A stretch of DNA of 64,000 bases from Bog-473 sp963701955. Its GTDB lineage: Bacteria > Actinomycetota > Acidimicrobiia > Acidimicrobiales > RAAP-2. Positions 1-7,964 of this stretch are shown one piece after another. A program made the translations under genes and the position numbers. The DNA lies in NCBI GenBank assembly GCA_963701955.1, contig OY969694.1:868001-932000 (forward strand). Direction: 5' to 3'. The notes under the pieces are model-generated. The model was not told where the DNA came from. It ran no database searches and was given only the letters and a program-made list of their open reading frames with translations. Position 1 is the first letter of the stretch. The number at the start of each line of letters is the position of its first letter.

Positions 1-465
1 AGCGTCCTTGCACTGTCGTAGGGCCTCGACCACGTTGGCGGTGGCGACGAGGTCCCGTTCGAGCAGCCCGGCCCAGGCCCTCTGGCCGTTCCACGAGACG
101 TTGTCCCCTTCGAGCCCGACACGTCCGCCCGCTGCGGACGCGCCGTCGAGGGCGTCGCGGGCGGCGTCGCGCTGCTCGGCCATCGAGCCGATCACGATCT
201 TGACGTCCTCGCCGGCGCCTGCCCGCGTCACCTGCTCGGCCGACTGGGTCCGGTAACGACCGTCCGTGGTGAGTACGGCGGCGTCCGCCGTCACGGTGAG
301 CACCCCCGCCGACCCGGTGAATCCCGTCAGGTAGCGGACGTTGGCCAGCGTGGTGACGACCAGCGCGTCGATCTCGTGCGCGTCGAAGGTGGTGCGCAGC
401 CGGTCGAGTCTGCCCGCCACGGTGATGGCCGGCAGTGGCGTCTCGGGTGGCGTGTAGGGGTTCAC
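1..465 (-). CDS. Xaa-Pro aminopeptidase/dipeptidase family protein, N-terminal part
   Basis: Only the first 155 codons lie in the window; the gene continues past base 1. The visible part matches the creatinase N-terminal domain that precedes the pita-bread metallopeptidase domain in Xaa-Pro peptidases: the stretch ALVVTTLANVRYLTGFTGS and then TTDGRYRTQSAEQV are typical of PepP/PepQ-like proteins. The catalytic metal-binding residues would be in the missing C-terminal half, so activity cannot be judged. The GTG start overlaps the aroQ stop in a GTGA motif, implying translational coupling as the last visible gene of the aro operon. Gene order aro...pepQ (often followed by efp) is common in bacteria, so an efp gene may follow outside the window (inference). 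Confidence 0.85.
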   Translation of the reverse strand, partial: MNPYTPPETPLPAITVAGRLDRLRTTFDAHEIDALVVTTLANVRYLTGFTGSAGVLTVTADAAVLTTDGRYRTQSAEQVTRAGAGEDVKIVIGSMAEQRDAARDALDGASAAGGRVGLEGDNVSWNGQRAWAGLLERDLVATANVVEALRQCKDA

Positions 466-920
466 GGTGCTCCCTTCTGCGGTGCTCCCTGCAACAGGGC
501 GGCCACGGCGTCGACGGCCAGCTCGTAGCCGAGGCCGCCGAACCCGGCAATGACGCCTGCCGACACCGGCGCCAGCACCGAGATGTGCCGGAAGGGCTCA
601 CGGGCGGCGGGGTTCGAGAGATGGAGCTCGACCACCGGCCCCTCGAAGGCGGCCAACGCGTCGTGCAGGGCCCACGAGGTGTGGCTGAGCGCGCCGGCGT
701 TGACGACCAGCCCCGCGGCGCGGCCCCGTGCCCCGTGCACGGCCTCGATCAACTCGCCCTCGTGGTTGCTCGCGACGTGCTCGAGTTCGAGCCCGTGGCC
801 CGCTGCGGTCCTCTCGGCCCTCGCCACATGGTCGGCCAAGGTGGCCGTGCCGTAGACGGAAGGCTCGCGCACACCGAGGAGGTCCAGATTCGGCCCCGAC
901 ACCAGCACGACGAGGCTCAC
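462..920 (-). CDS. aroQ: 3-dehydroquinate dehydratase, type II
   Basis: Third step of the shikimate pathway: dehydration of 3-dehydroquinate to 3-dehydroshikimate in the cytosol. At 152 residues it has the usual length of the type II enzyme, which forms dodecamers. Visible family motifs are GPNLDLLG near the N terminus, the following RxPxxYG segment (REPSVYG) that carries the catalytic Tyr, the VVNAGALSHTS loop that binds substrate, and VELHLSNP. The start overlaps the aroB stop by 4 bp (917-920) and its own stop overlaps the next GTG, so it sits inside a tightly coupled aroC-aroK-aroB-aroQ operon. Confidence 0.96.
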   Translation of the reverse strand: MSLVVLVSGPNLDLLGVREPSVYGTATLADHVARAERTAAGHGLELEHVASNHEGELIEAVHGARGRAAGLVVNAGALSHTSWALHDALAAFEGPVVELHLSNPAAREPFRHISVLAPVSAGVIAGFGGLGYELAVDAVAALLQGAPQKGAP

Positions 921-1957
921 GGACGCGCACCCATGGCTGCCAGGGTAGCGACCACGTCCGCGGCGGCCACTCCGTGGACCACCTCGACCCCGGCGGGTCC
1001 GTCGAGGACGAAGGTGAGGTCCTGCTGGGCCTTCTTGTCACGACCCATGAACGAGAGCAGCTCGTCGGCCCGCGCCCCGGGAGGCAGGTCGGAGGGCAGC
1101 TCGAAGCTGGTCAGCACGGCGCGATGCTCGGCCACGCGCGCATCGTCGATCCGCCCCAGCCGCCGAGCCAGCAGCGCGGCGAAGACGAGCCCGATGGCCA
1201 CGGCCTCCCCGTGGCGCAGGTCCCACCCGTGATGCTCCGCCAGTGCCGCCCCCTCGAGCGCATGGCCCAGCGTGTGCCCGTAGTTGAGGACGGCACGCCG
1301 GCCCCCCTCGCGTTCGTCCTCGGCCACCACCGCGGCCTTGATACCCACGCAGCGTGCCACCTGCTCCTCGAGAGGCTGCTCGGCGCTGGGCGCATCGCCC
1401 AAGAAGGCGTACTTGGCCACCTCTCCCCGGCCGCACGCCCACTCGCGCAGCGGGAGCGTGGAGAGGGTCTCGGTGTCGCACAGCACTGCGGAGGGCTGCC
1501 AGAAGGCGCCCACCAGGTTCTTGCCCTCGGGCAGATTCACCCCGGTCTTGCCGCCCACGGCCGCGTCCACCTGCGCCAGCAGGGTGGTGGCCACGTTCAC
1601 GTATGCGATGCCCCGGTGGTACGTGGCGGCGGCGAAGCCGGCCACGTCGGTGACGATGCCGCCGCCCACGGCCACGACGGCGTCGGCCCGCGCCAGGCCC
1701 CGGCGGGCGAATCGACGGGTCAGGTCCTCGACCGTGGTGAGCGTCTTGGCGTCCTCCCCGTCGCCGATGAGGAACACCTCGGAGGGCACGCCGGTCTCGA
1801 GCCCGTCGAGCCAGCCGGCGTCAACGACCGACTGCTGGGAGACCACGGCCGCGCTGCGGACGCCGGGAGGCAGGAAACGGCCCACCTCGTGGCGGGAGCC
1901 GGGCCCGACAAGGACCGGGTAGGACCGCTCGCCGAGCTCGACCGCGAGGGCGCGCAC
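917..1957 (-). CDS. aroB: 3-dehydroquinate synthase
   Basis: Converts DAHP to 3-dehydroquinate, the first ring-forming step of the shikimate pathway, using NAD and a divalent metal. The 346-residue length is typical. Visible are the NAD-binding AVGGGIVTDVAGFAAATYHRG segment, the TTLLAQVDAAVGGKTGVN stretch that follows it and carries conserved active-site residues, and the metal ligand region with NYGHTLGHALE and HGEAVAIG. It starts with GTG 3 bp after the aroK stop and its end overlaps aroQ by 4 bp. Nothing unusual in composition. Confidence 0.97.
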   Translation of the reverse strand: MRALAVELGERSYPVLVGPGSRHEVGRFLPPGVRSAAVVSQQSVVDAGWLDGLETGVPSEVFLIGDGEDAKTLTTVEDLTRRFARRGLARADAVVAVGGGIVTDVAGFAAATYHRGIAYVNVATTLLAQVDAAVGGKTGVNLPEGKNLVGAFWQPSAVLCDTETLSTLPLREWACGRGEVAKYAFLGDAPSAEQPLEEQVARCVGIKAAVVAEDEREGGRRAVLNYGHTLGHALEGAALAEHHGWDLRHGEAVAIGLVFAALLARRLGRIDDARVAEHRAVLTSFELPSDLPPGARADELLSFMGRDKKAQQDLTFVLDGPAGVEVVHGVAAADVVATLAAMGARP

Positions 1958-1960
1958 GGG

Positions 1961-2509
1961 CTACTCCGCCTCGGGCGCCCGGCCCGTCACGGCCGCTTCC
2001 TCGGCCACGGCCTCGAGCACCCGCTCGGCCACCTCGGCGGCCGCCAGCTCGTCGACGTCGATCACCACGTCGGCCACCTCGGCGTAGAAGGGAGCCCGCT
2101 CGGCGTTGAGCCGGGCCACCGCCTCGGCAGGATCGGCACCGAGCAGGGGCCGGCCGGTGCCGCTGCCCACGCGGGCGGCAAGCGTCTCGGGACGGGCCCG
2201 CAACCACACCACGGTGCCGCTCGCCGCGATGAGTCGGCGGTTCTCGGCGCTGAGCACGGCGCCGCCGGCGACGGAGACCACCGAGGGCGCGCCGTCGCCA
2301 CAGGCCGTGGCCAGCACGGTCGCCTCCGCGCTGCGGAACGCCACCTCCCCGTCTCGCGCGAAGAGCTCGGGCACGCTGAGTCCGGTTGCCGCTTCGACGT
2401 CGGCGTCCGAGTCCCGGTAGGCCCACCCCAGGCGCGACGCCACGAGCCTGCCGGTCGTGGTCTTGCCTGCGCCCATCATGCCGACCAGCAGCACGCGCGC
2501 CGCGGTCAT
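1961..2509 (-). CDS. aroK: Shikimate kinase
   Basis: ATP-dependent phosphorylation of shikimate at the 3-hydroxyl. The 182-residue protein opens with a P-loop (GMMGAGKTTTGR), followed by the DSDADVE Walker-B-like shikimate-binding segment, the FRSAEATVL motif, the VSVAGGAVL glycine motif and the lid arginine region GRPLL. Its ATG overlaps the aroC stop by 4 bp (ATGA), so it is co-translated with aroC. Slightly longer than E. coli AroK because of an Ala/Glu-rich C-terminal tail with no recognisable function. Confidence 0.96.
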   Translation of the reverse strand: MTAARVLLVGMMGAGKTTTGRLVASRLGWAYRDSDADVEAATGLSVPELFARDGEVAFRSAEATVLATACGDGAPSVVSVAGGAVLSAENRRLIAASGTVVWLRARPETLAARVGSGTGRPLLGADPAEAVARLNAERAPFYAEVADVVIDVDELAAAEVAERVLEAVAEEAAVTGRAPEAE

Positions 2510-3699
2510 CGGGCGCGCGAGGCGGGACGCGCCGCCGAGGGCGTCTCCCCCAGCGAGCCGAGGAAGCCGTCGCGGTTGCGCTGCACCTCGTCCAGCGAGT
2601 CACCGCCGAACTTGCGCAACGCTTCGGACGCGAGCACCAACGCCGTCATCGACTCCGCCACGACACCCATCGCGGGCACGGCGGTGACGTCGGTGCGCTC
2701 CTTGAAGCTGACCGTCGACTCCTTGGTGACCACATCAACCGTCTGGAGGACCGGGCGGTTCAACGTGGCCAACGGCTTCATGGCCACGCGGGCCACAACG
2801 AGGGCCCCGTTGGAGATGCCACCCTCGATCCCGCCGGCGCGATGGGTCGGGCGCACGTAGCCCTGCACCTCGTCGTAGACGATGGCGTCGTGGGCCTCGG
2901 AGCCCCGGCGGCCGGCGTTGTCCCACCCCTCCCCGATCTCGACCGCCTTCACTGCCTGGATCGACATGAGTGCCTGCGCCAGGTTGGCGTCGAGCTTGCG
3001 GTCCCAGTGAACGTGGCTCCCGAGGCCGACCGGCACCCCGTAGGCCAGGACCTCGGCCACGCCGCCCAGGGAGTCACCTTCCTTGGCCGCGGCCTTGACG
3101 GCGGCCACCATGGACTCCTCCGCGACCGGGTCGAAGCAGCGCACGGCACTGGCGTCCACCGCGTCCAGGTCGTCGGGCCCCGGGCGCGGGCTGGCCGGCC
3201 CGGTGGCGGCCCCGCCCAGCTGCACCACGTGGCTCACGATGGAGACGCCGAGGTGCCCGAGGAGCAGCTTGGCCAGGGTCCCCGCCGCCACACGTGCCGC
3301 GGTCTCGCGGGCCGAGGCCCGCTCGAGCACGTCTCGGGCGTCGGCGAACCCGTACTTCAGCATGCCCGGGAGGTCGGCGTGTCCGGGGCGGGGTTTGGTC
3401 AGCAGGGTCGTCGGTTCGCCCGGCTCGGGCGACATCTCCTCGGTCCACTTGTGCCACTCGGTGTTGGCGATCTCCACGGCGACGGGCGAACCCAGAGTCC
3501 GCCCGTGCCGGATGCCCCCGAGCAGTGTGATCTCGTCGGCCTCGAAGCGCATGCGGGGGCCGCGCCCGTAGCCGAGACGCCGCCGCGCCAGTTCGCGGGC
3601 GACGTCGGACACCTCGACGGGAAGCCCGGCAGGGAGCCCCTCGACGACCACGACCAGGGCGCGGCCGTGGGACTCACCAGCGGTCAGGAAGCGCAGCAC
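2506..3699 (-). CDS. aroC: Chorismate synthase
   Basis: Last step of the shikimate pathway, the FMNH2-dependent conversion of EPSP to chorismate. The 397-residue protein shows the family signature GESHGRALVVVVEGLPAG at the N terminus, RRRLGYGRGPRM, the SARETAARVAAG helix and the RAGGIEGGISNG motif. It is the first gene of the aro operon. The GTG start has no Shine-Dalgarno; a TAGCGT -10 box ends 6 nt upstream, which points to a leaderless transcript. Chorismate made here is also the precursor of the menaquinone genes found at 13-19 kb. Confidence 0.97.
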   Translation of the reverse strand: MLRFLTAGESHGRALVVVVEGLPAGLPVEVSDVARELARRRLGYGRGPRMRFEADEITLLGGIRHGRTLGSPVAVEIANTEWHKWTEEMSPEPGEPTTLLTKPRPGHADLPGMLKYGFADARDVLERASARETAARVAAGTLAKLLLGHLGVSIVSHVVQLGGAATGPASPRPGPDDLDAVDASAVRCFDPVAEESMVAAVKAAAKEGDSLGGVAEVLAYGVPVGLGSHVHWDRKLDANLAQALMSIQAVKAVEIGEGWDNAGRRGSEAHDAIVYDEVQGYVRPTHRAGGIEGGISNGALVVARVAMKPLATLNRPVLQTVDVVTKESTVSFKERTDVTAVPAMGVVAESMTALVLASEALRKFGGDSLDEVQRNRDGFLGSLGETPSAARPASRAR

Positions 3700-3705
3700 G
3701 GCGCC

Positions 3706-3711
3706 ACGCTA
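3706..3711 (-). promoter_or_regulatory. -10 box of a leaderless aroC promoter
   Basis: TAGCGT (TANNNT) ends 6 nt before the GTG of aroC, with no ribosome-binding site between. This would drive the whole aroC-K-B-Q operon. No clear -35 element is visible. Confidence 0.55.
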
Positions 3712-3748
3712 TCGGACGGCCGTCGGGGTTCCCGGGTGGTCCTTCGAC

Positions 3749-4459
3749 TCAGTAGTACGGGTTGTCCCCGCTCCCGTGGTCGGTGACGTCGACGACCCGG
3801 GTCAGCTCGGGCACCCCTTGGAGCAGCGCGGTCTCGATCCCCTGACGCAGTGTCATCTGCGACATGGCGCATCCCTGACACCCGCCCGACAGGCGCAGGT
3901 ACGCCGTACCGTCGTCCTCGTCGAGCGCCACCAGGTCCGCCCGCCCGCCGTGGCCGGCGATGGAGGGGTTGACGTCCTGCTCGAGCACCGTGACGACCGT
4001 TTGGGCCAGTGGCCCCGCGATGCCGCGGGACAACACCTCGGGTGGGACCCCCGGTGCCGCCTCGGCCGCAGTGGGCCGGTTGGGGTTCACCAGGACGAGG
4101 CCGCCGTCGCCGTCCTGCGACCACTCGAGGCGGGCGCCGCGCAGGCGATCGACACTTTCCGCGGGCACGATGACATGCAGCTCGTCCTGGACGTGCCTGA
4201 CGTCGCCGTCATCCGCATCGGAGATGGCCTGGAAGTAGAGGTCGTAGACGAAAGAGCCCGCCTCGACGCCCCGTACCTCGAGCCACAGAGCGAGTGCGTC
4301 GGGATCCGGCTCCGCGCCGATGGCCTCCCGCACCACGGTGTGGGCCTCGGGCGTCAGTGTCACCACCGGTGCGTCCGTCGGGCGGGCGTCCTCGGCGTGC
4401 TCGTGCGCCGCGCCGTCAGGCGCCGGATCGGTGGTCGTCGTGGTCGTGGTTGCTGCCAT
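3749..4459 (-). CDS. NfuA-like Fe-S cluster carrier protein (NifU C-terminal domain)
   Basis: Predicted Fe-S scaffold or carrier of 236 residues. The N-terminal half (about residues 30-140) resembles a degenerate A-type carrier domain, starting VVTLTPEAHTVVREAI, and lacks its usual cysteines, as in NfuA proteins. The C-terminal half is a NifU-like domain with the cluster-binding CxxC in LSGGCQGCAMSQMTLRQGIE. A Thr/Asp/Ala-rich, His-containing leader of about 30 residues precedes both. The ATG has no Shine-Dalgarno; a TAGACT box ends 6 nt upstream, so the gene is probably leaderless. It stands alone between the aro operon and a divergent cysteine-rich gene. Confidence 0.88.
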   Translation of the reverse strand: MAATTTTTTTDPAPDGAAHEHAEDARPTDAPVVTLTPEAHTVVREAIGAEPDPDALALWLEVRGVEAGSFVYDLYFQAISDADDGDVRHVQDELHVIVPAESVDRLRGARLEWSQDGDGGLVLVNPNRPTAAEAAPGVPPEVLSRGIAGPLAQTVVTVLEQDVNPSIAGHGGRADLVALDEDDGTAYLRLSGGCQGCAMSQMTLRQGIETALLQGVPELTRVVDVTDHGSGDNPYY

Positions 4460-4465
4460 GGGGGG

Positions 4466-4471
4466 AGTCTA
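4466..4471 (-). promoter_or_regulatory. -10 box of leaderless nfuA-like gene
   Basis: TAGACT followed by exactly 6 nt (all C on the coding strand) and the ATG start; no Shine-Dalgarno present. Confidence 0.55.
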
Positions 4472-4526
4472 CGGGCTGTACCCGGGGACCCGGACCCCGG
4501 TGCGCCGAGGTCGGGGGCACGCGCTG

Positions 4527-4532
4527 TATCGT
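4527..4532 (+). promoter_or_regulatory. -10 box of leaderless cysteine-rich gene
   Basis: TATCGT, then 8 nt, then the GTG at 4541. This supports the GTG start over the much longer open frame that extends upstream, antisense to the nfuA-like gene. Confidence 0.5.
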
Positions 4533-4540
4533 GCGCAGCC

Positions 4541-5290
4541 GTGGCCCCCCTTCCAACCGACACCCACGAGTGGATCAGCTTCGAGGACGACGAGGAGGAA
4601 CGGACGTGGATGTTCGACGTCACCTTCCTCACCAGCAACTGGACCTGCATCTTCGGCAACGGGTGCCAGGGCGTCCTCACCGGCCCGGCGCCCGAGCTGG
4701 TGCAGGGCTGCTGCAGCTACGGCGCGCACCTCGTCGACAAGAAGGACGCCCGCCGCGTCGTCAAGGCGGCGGCGACGCTCACTCCGGAGGACTGGCAGAA
4801 CCACGGCACCAAGAAGAGCCTCGTCCACGTCAACAAGGCGGGCGAGACGGTGACCAGGCTGGTGGGCGACGCCTGCGTCTTTCTCAACCGGCCGGACTTC
4901 CCCGCCGGGGCCGGATGCGCCTTCCACATCGCCGCCGTGCGACGCGGTGTGGACCCCATGACGCTCAAGCCCGAGGTCTGCTGGCAGTTGCCGCTTCGTC
5001 GGGAGGATCAGGTGGACGACGAGGAGGGACACGTCACCTCGGTCATCCGCCAGTGGGATCGGCGCCACTGGGGCAAGGGCGGACGCGAGTTCCACTGGTG
5101 GTGCACCGAAACTCCCGACGCCTTCGTGGGGAGGGCGCCCGTCTACGAGGCGATGCAAGCCGAGCTCACCGCCATGATCGGCCCCAAGGTCTACAAGCGG
5201 TTCGCCATGCTCATGCGCGAGCGTGAGCAGCTCCGCGAGGAGCGGGTGCCGCTCCCCCATCCCGCTGTGCGGAGCCGCTCCTCCCTCTGA
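4541..5290 (+). CDS. Conserved cysteine-rich protein, putative metal-binding
   Basis: I do not recognise a named function. The 249-residue protein has about eight cysteines in CxxxxxxGC, a CC pair followed by GAH, and later CVFLNR, AGCAFH and WWCTET segments. The spacing loosely recalls the YkgJ/UPF0153 family of putative zinc- or iron-chelating proteins with clustered cysteines; this is an inference from pattern, not a confident family call. No signal peptide or membrane segment is seen, so it is probably cytosolic. The start was set at GTG 4541 because a -10-like TATCGT lies 8 nt upstream; an in-frame ATG at 4610 is an alternative. It is divergent from the nfuA-like gene, which invites but does not prove an Fe-S or metal connection. 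Confidence 0.8.
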   Translation: MAPLPTDTHEWISFEDDEEERTWMFDVTFLTSNWTCIFGNGCQGVLTGPAPELVQGCCSYGAHLVDKKDARRVVKAAATLTPEDWQNHGTKKSLVHVNKAGETVTRLVGDACVFLNRPDFPAGAGCAFHIAAVRRGVDPMTLKPEVCWQLPLRREDQVDDEEGHVTSVIRQWDRRHWGKGGREFHWWCTETPDAFVGRAPVYEAMQAELTAMIGPKVYKRFAMLMREREQLREERVPLPHPAVRSRSSL

Positions 5291-5338
5291 TCCCCCACGG
5301 GCGTGGGCCCGAGCCGCCCGCGCCACCCCGCACGCGGA

Positions 5339-6460
5339 TCAGTGCCCGTGCTCGTGCACGATGACCCCACGGATGTTGCGGCCCTCGAGCATGTCGTCGA
5401 CGGCGGTGTTCACCTCCGTGATCCGGTACCGGCGGGTCACCAGCTCGTCGAGCTTCAGCCTTCCGGCGCGATAGAGATCGATCTGGCGGCGGATCTCGAG
5501 AGCAGGACTACCCATGCCGAAGAGGGACCCCTGAATGCGCTTCTGGAACGCGGTCAGCAACATCAGGTTGACCGGCACCTCGAGCATGGTCGAGGTGTCG
5601 GCCATGCCCGTGACGACGACCGTGCCTCCCTTGCCGATGGCGTTGAAGGCCTCGGCGACGTGCTGCCCCGTCACCCCGTCAAGGGTGATGACGGCGCTGT
5701 CCGCTCCCTGCCCCTCGGTGATCGAGCGGGCGAACTCCGCCGCGTCGGCGATGGAGGCGAAGGTGTGGGTCGCTCCCAGCTTGGCGGCCACCTCGAGCTT
5801 GAAGGGAACGGGGTCCACCGCGATGACCGCGACCGCGCCTGCCAGCGAGGCGCCCTGCACGGCGTTCATGCCCACGCCGCCGACGCCCATCACGATGACG
5901 GTGTCGCCGGGTCGGACCCCCGCCGCATGGATCGACGAGCCCAGTCCGGTCCCCACGCCGCAGCCGAGAAGGCACAGCGTGTCCAACGGCAATTCCTCGG
6001 GCACCTTGACCACGGACAGCTCGGACACGGTGCTCCACGCGGAGAACGACGAGACGTGCATGAGCTGGCACACGTCACGCCCGTCGACGTGCATCCGGTA
6101 GGTGCCGTCGAGCTGCGGGCCGCGTTCGAGCGACGCGCCGGCCTGGCAGAGGTTCTGGCGACCGGACGCGCAGTAGCGGCAGCGGCCACAGCTGGGGATG
6201 AAGCTGGTCACGACGTGATCGCCCGGACGGACCGACGTGACCGCCCGACCCACCTCTTCGACGATCCCGCCCCCCTCGTGTCCCCCGCACAGGGGAAGCA
6301 CGGTGTCGTGGGTGCCAAGGTTGTAGTGCACGTCGCTGTGGCACAGGCCCGACGCCACCATCTTGACGAGCACCTCGTGGTCCTTGGGCGGATCGACGTC
6401 GACCTCGCACACCTCCCAGCGACCGGGAGACTCGAAGAGGAGGGCGGCCTGTGACCTCAC
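5339..6460 (-). CDS. Zinc-dependent alcohol dehydrogenase, NDMA-dependent type
   Basis: Medium-chain alcohol dehydrogenase of 373 residues. Catalytic zinc ligands are visible as Cys40 (GLCHSD) and His61-Glu62 (GGHEGGG); the structural zinc loop has four cysteines at about 91, 94, 97 and 105 (CGRCRYCASGRQNLC). The Rossmann motif is VMGVGGVGMNAV. The TSFIPSCGRCRYC context resembles the actinobacterial group whose members keep a tightly bound nicotinamide cofactor and are assayed with N,N-dimethyl-4-nitrosoaniline. Substrate is unknown. It starts with GTG preceded by GGAGTGA, and overlaps a 34-codon ORF by 4 bp (GTGA). Its 3' end faces the cysteine-rich gene. Confidence 0.9.
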   Translation of the reverse strand: MRSQAALLFESPGRWEVCEVDVDPPKDHEVLVKMVASGLCHSDVHYNLGTHDTVLPLCGGHEGGGIVEEVGRAVTSVRPGDHVVTSFIPSCGRCRYCASGRQNLCQAGASLERGPQLDGTYRMHVDGRDVCQLMHVSSFSAWSTVSELSVVKVPEELPLDTLCLLGCGVGTGLGSSIHAAGVRPGDTVIVMGVGGVGMNAVQGASLAGAVAVIAVDPVPFKLEVAAKLGATHTFASIADAAEFARSITEGQGADSAVITLDGVTGQHVAEAFNAIGKGGTVVVTGMADTSTMLEVPVNLMLLTAFQKRIQGSLFGMGSPALEIRRQIDLYRAGRLKLDELVTRRYRITEVNTAVDDMLEGRNIRGVIVHEHGH

Positions 6461-6561
6461 GACTCACTCCGAGCGCCCTCGGGCGTGAAGACGAGATGCA
6501 GCTCCTGCACGTCGAAGTCGACGACGAGCTCTGTCGGCACATCCTCCATCCGGGTCGTCAT
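6457..6561 (-). CDS. Possible 34-codon leader ORF of the alcohol dehydrogenase
   Basis: A short frame starting at ATG 6561 with a G-rich Shine-Dalgarno-like stretch just upstream and ending in a GTGA overlap with the alcohol dehydrogenase start. The product begins MTTRMEDVPTELVVDFDV and has no recognised domain. It could be a translated leader coupling expression, a real small protein, or the residue of a lost gene. The open frame extends upstream to 6663, but that part contains the promoter and inverted repeat and is unlikely to be coding. Confidence 0.35.
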   Translation of the reverse strand: MTTRMEDVPTELVVDFDVQELHLVFTPEGARSES

Positions 6562-6577
6562 CGCACGTTCCCCCACT

Positions 6578-6593
6578 CCCCCTTCAAAGGGGG
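6578..6593. promoter_or_regulatory. Inverted repeat, possible operator of the alcohol dehydrogenase promoter
   Basis: CCCCCTT-CA-AAGGGGG, a perfect 7-bp inverted repeat with a 2-nt centre. It covers the predicted transcription start of the promoter at 6596-6624, where a repressor could act, or it could form a hairpin at the 5' end of the mRNA. Confidence 0.4.
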
Positions 6594-6595
6594 CC

Positions 6596-6624
6596 ACGCT
6601 ATCGGCGGTAACCCGCTGCAGCAA
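6596..6624 (-). promoter_or_regulatory. Promoter of the leader ORF-alcohol dehydrogenase unit
   Basis: On the minus strand TTGCTG (6619-6624), a 17-bp spacer and TAGCGT (6596-6601). Transcription would start near 6589, inside the inverted repeat. Confidence 0.45.
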
Positions 6625-6722
6625 CCATTTCCCACGCCACGCGAGCAGAGGTACTCGGATCACCGAACGACTGGTGGATTACCATGACCGCCGCATCTTC
6701 GCCGCCCGCGGAGGGTCACGAT

Positions 6723-7649
6723 ATGGACATCATCGACGGTCAGCTGCACGAACCGGGGATCGACAGCTCCTGGGGCGCGCACGATCCGGCCATCCGGTGG
6801 GCCGTCCTCAGCGAGGCCCTCGCCACGTTGCTCGCCGCGGTCGGCGTGAACGGCGCGGTGCTGCATCCCGTCGAGGACATCGAATGGGCCCTCTCCATGG
6901 CCGCACGGGAGCCGGAGCGGTTCGTCGTCGTGCCCATGCTCGCCGAGGCCCGATCTCGCGTACGCGAATGGTGGGACTCCCGCCGGTGGGACTCGATCGA
7001 CCCGGCCGCGCCGGACCTCGAGGAACGCCTCGATCGGACGTTCGAACGTCCCGGGTTCGCCGGCCTTCGCGTGTTCGCCACCGCGGAGATGGACTTCCCT
7101 CTGGCCCCAACGAGCGGCTACCACCTCGCCCTCGCATGGTGCGAACGACGGACCGTTCCGGTCTTCGTGGCCGGTGCAGGACCCTCGACGGTCGTCGCCA
7201 CAATGCTTCGCACGTTCCCCGACCTGATCGTGGTCCTCGATCAGATGGGGCTCCATCCCCAGGACCCCCACGTCTGGACCGGCCTGCCCTCGCTCCTGTC
7301 GTTGGCGGCGCATCCGACCGTGCACCTCAAGATGACAGGACTCCCCGCCTTCACGAACCGCGCATCGGACACCGAGGAGGCGGGCTCTTCGCAGGGCGCG
7401 GTCCGCCGCCTGCGCCAGATCGTCGATGCGTTCGGTGCACCGCGCTGCATGTGGGCCTCGGATATCAGCCAGGTCCAAGGGAGGGTGGGATGTGCGAACC
7501 GCTTCCCTCACGAGGGCAGCCCCGACCACACCTACGCCGAGTCGTTGTCCTTCGTGCGAGATGCGTCATGGCTCACTGACGACGACAAGCGGCAATTGCT
7601 CGGCGGAACGGCCCGACGCCTGCTGCGTTGGCCCCGAACAGAGGGCTGA
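6723..7649 (+). CDS. Amidohydrolase family protein (amidohydrolase_2 type)
   Basis: A TIM-barrel metal-dependent hydrolase of the Amidohydro_2 type (relatives include decarboxylases and lactonases), 308 residues from ATG 6723. That start is chosen because GGAGG lies 8 nt before it; ATG 6684 is possible but has no ribosome-binding site. Family-like landmarks are the opening MDIIDGQLHEPG, the ERFVVVPML strand, PGFAGLRVF, the TFPDLIVVLDQMGLH strand with a conserved Asp-His region, the CMWASDI strand and the closing LLGGTARRLLRW. The usual N-terminal DxHxH pair appears reduced to DGQLH, so metal binding may differ from the family norm. Divergent from the alcohol dehydrogenase; no operon partner. 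Confidence 0.82.
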   Translation: MDIIDGQLHEPGIDSSWGAHDPAIRWAVLSEALATLLAAVGVNGAVLHPVEDIEWALSMAAREPERFVVVPMLAEARSRVREWWDSRRWDSIDPAAPDLEERLDRTFERPGFAGLRVFATAEMDFPLAPTSGYHLALAWCERRTVPVFVAGAGPSTVVATMLRTFPDLIVVLDQMGLHPQDPHVWTGLPSLLSLAAHPTVHLKMTGLPAFTNRASDTEEAGSSQGAVRRLRQIVDAFGAPRCMWASDISQVQGRVGCANRFPHEGSPDHTYAESLSFVRDASWLTDDDKRQLLGGTARRLLRWPRTEG

Positions 7650-7670
7650 AGGAGTGAGTCGGACGGTTCG

Positions 7671-7877
7671 TCAGTCGTTGAGCGGGTCGTCGTCCGAGCT
7701 CGAGCTGGTGGGCATGGACCCGAGGATCCGGTCGTACTGGTCCTCCTCGGCGAGGCACCACGACGCGTGCACGTCGTCAGGTTCGGCCCCGCACTCCACG
7801 CAGCGGCCCGTGGACTCCGTCGAAGACCGCTTGAGGCTGCGCGCTTCCTCGAATCGCCGATGGCGTCCCTTTTTCAC
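7671..7877 (-). CDS. Small protein with a CxxC-type knuckle, unknown function
   Basis: 68 residues, very basic N terminus (MKKGRHRRFEEARSLKR), then GRCVECGAEPDDVHASWC, which gives a CxxC plus a later Cys-His that could bind zinc, and an acidic Ser/Asp-rich tail. I do not recognise a family. Start GTG 7877 has a good Shine-Dalgarno (AAGGAG, 5 nt spacing) and a strong TACAAT -10 box lies upstream at 7959-7964, so it is likely a real gene despite its size. It converges with the amidohydrolase. Confidence 0.65.
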   Translation of the reverse strand: MKKGRHRRFEEARSLKRSSTESTGRCVECGAEPDDVHASWCLAEEDQYDRILGSMPTSSSSDDDPLND

Positions 7878-7925
7878 GAGAACTCCTTGTCACACCCGGT
7901 CCGCTTGGCGTCCCGCCCCCAACTC

Positions 7926-7964
7926 TCAGAGCGCACGAACGCTCTCCTGCGCTGAGCCATTGTA
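7926..7964 (-). promoter_or_regulatory. Promoter -10 and leader hairpin of the small zinc-knuckle gene
   Basis: Minus-strand TACAAT (7959-7964) is the best -10 box in this part of the window. Downstream the leader holds nested inverted repeats (GAGCG/CGCTC within TCAG/CTGA, 7926-7955). The leader to GTG 7877 is about 75 nt, unusually long for this genome. Confidence 0.45.

Noticed and set aside
435..3786. Long plus-strand open frames antisense to the aro operon
   Set aside because: They mirror the codon structure of high-GC genes on the other strand, have Arg/Pro/Gly/His-rich translations and no similarity to any family.
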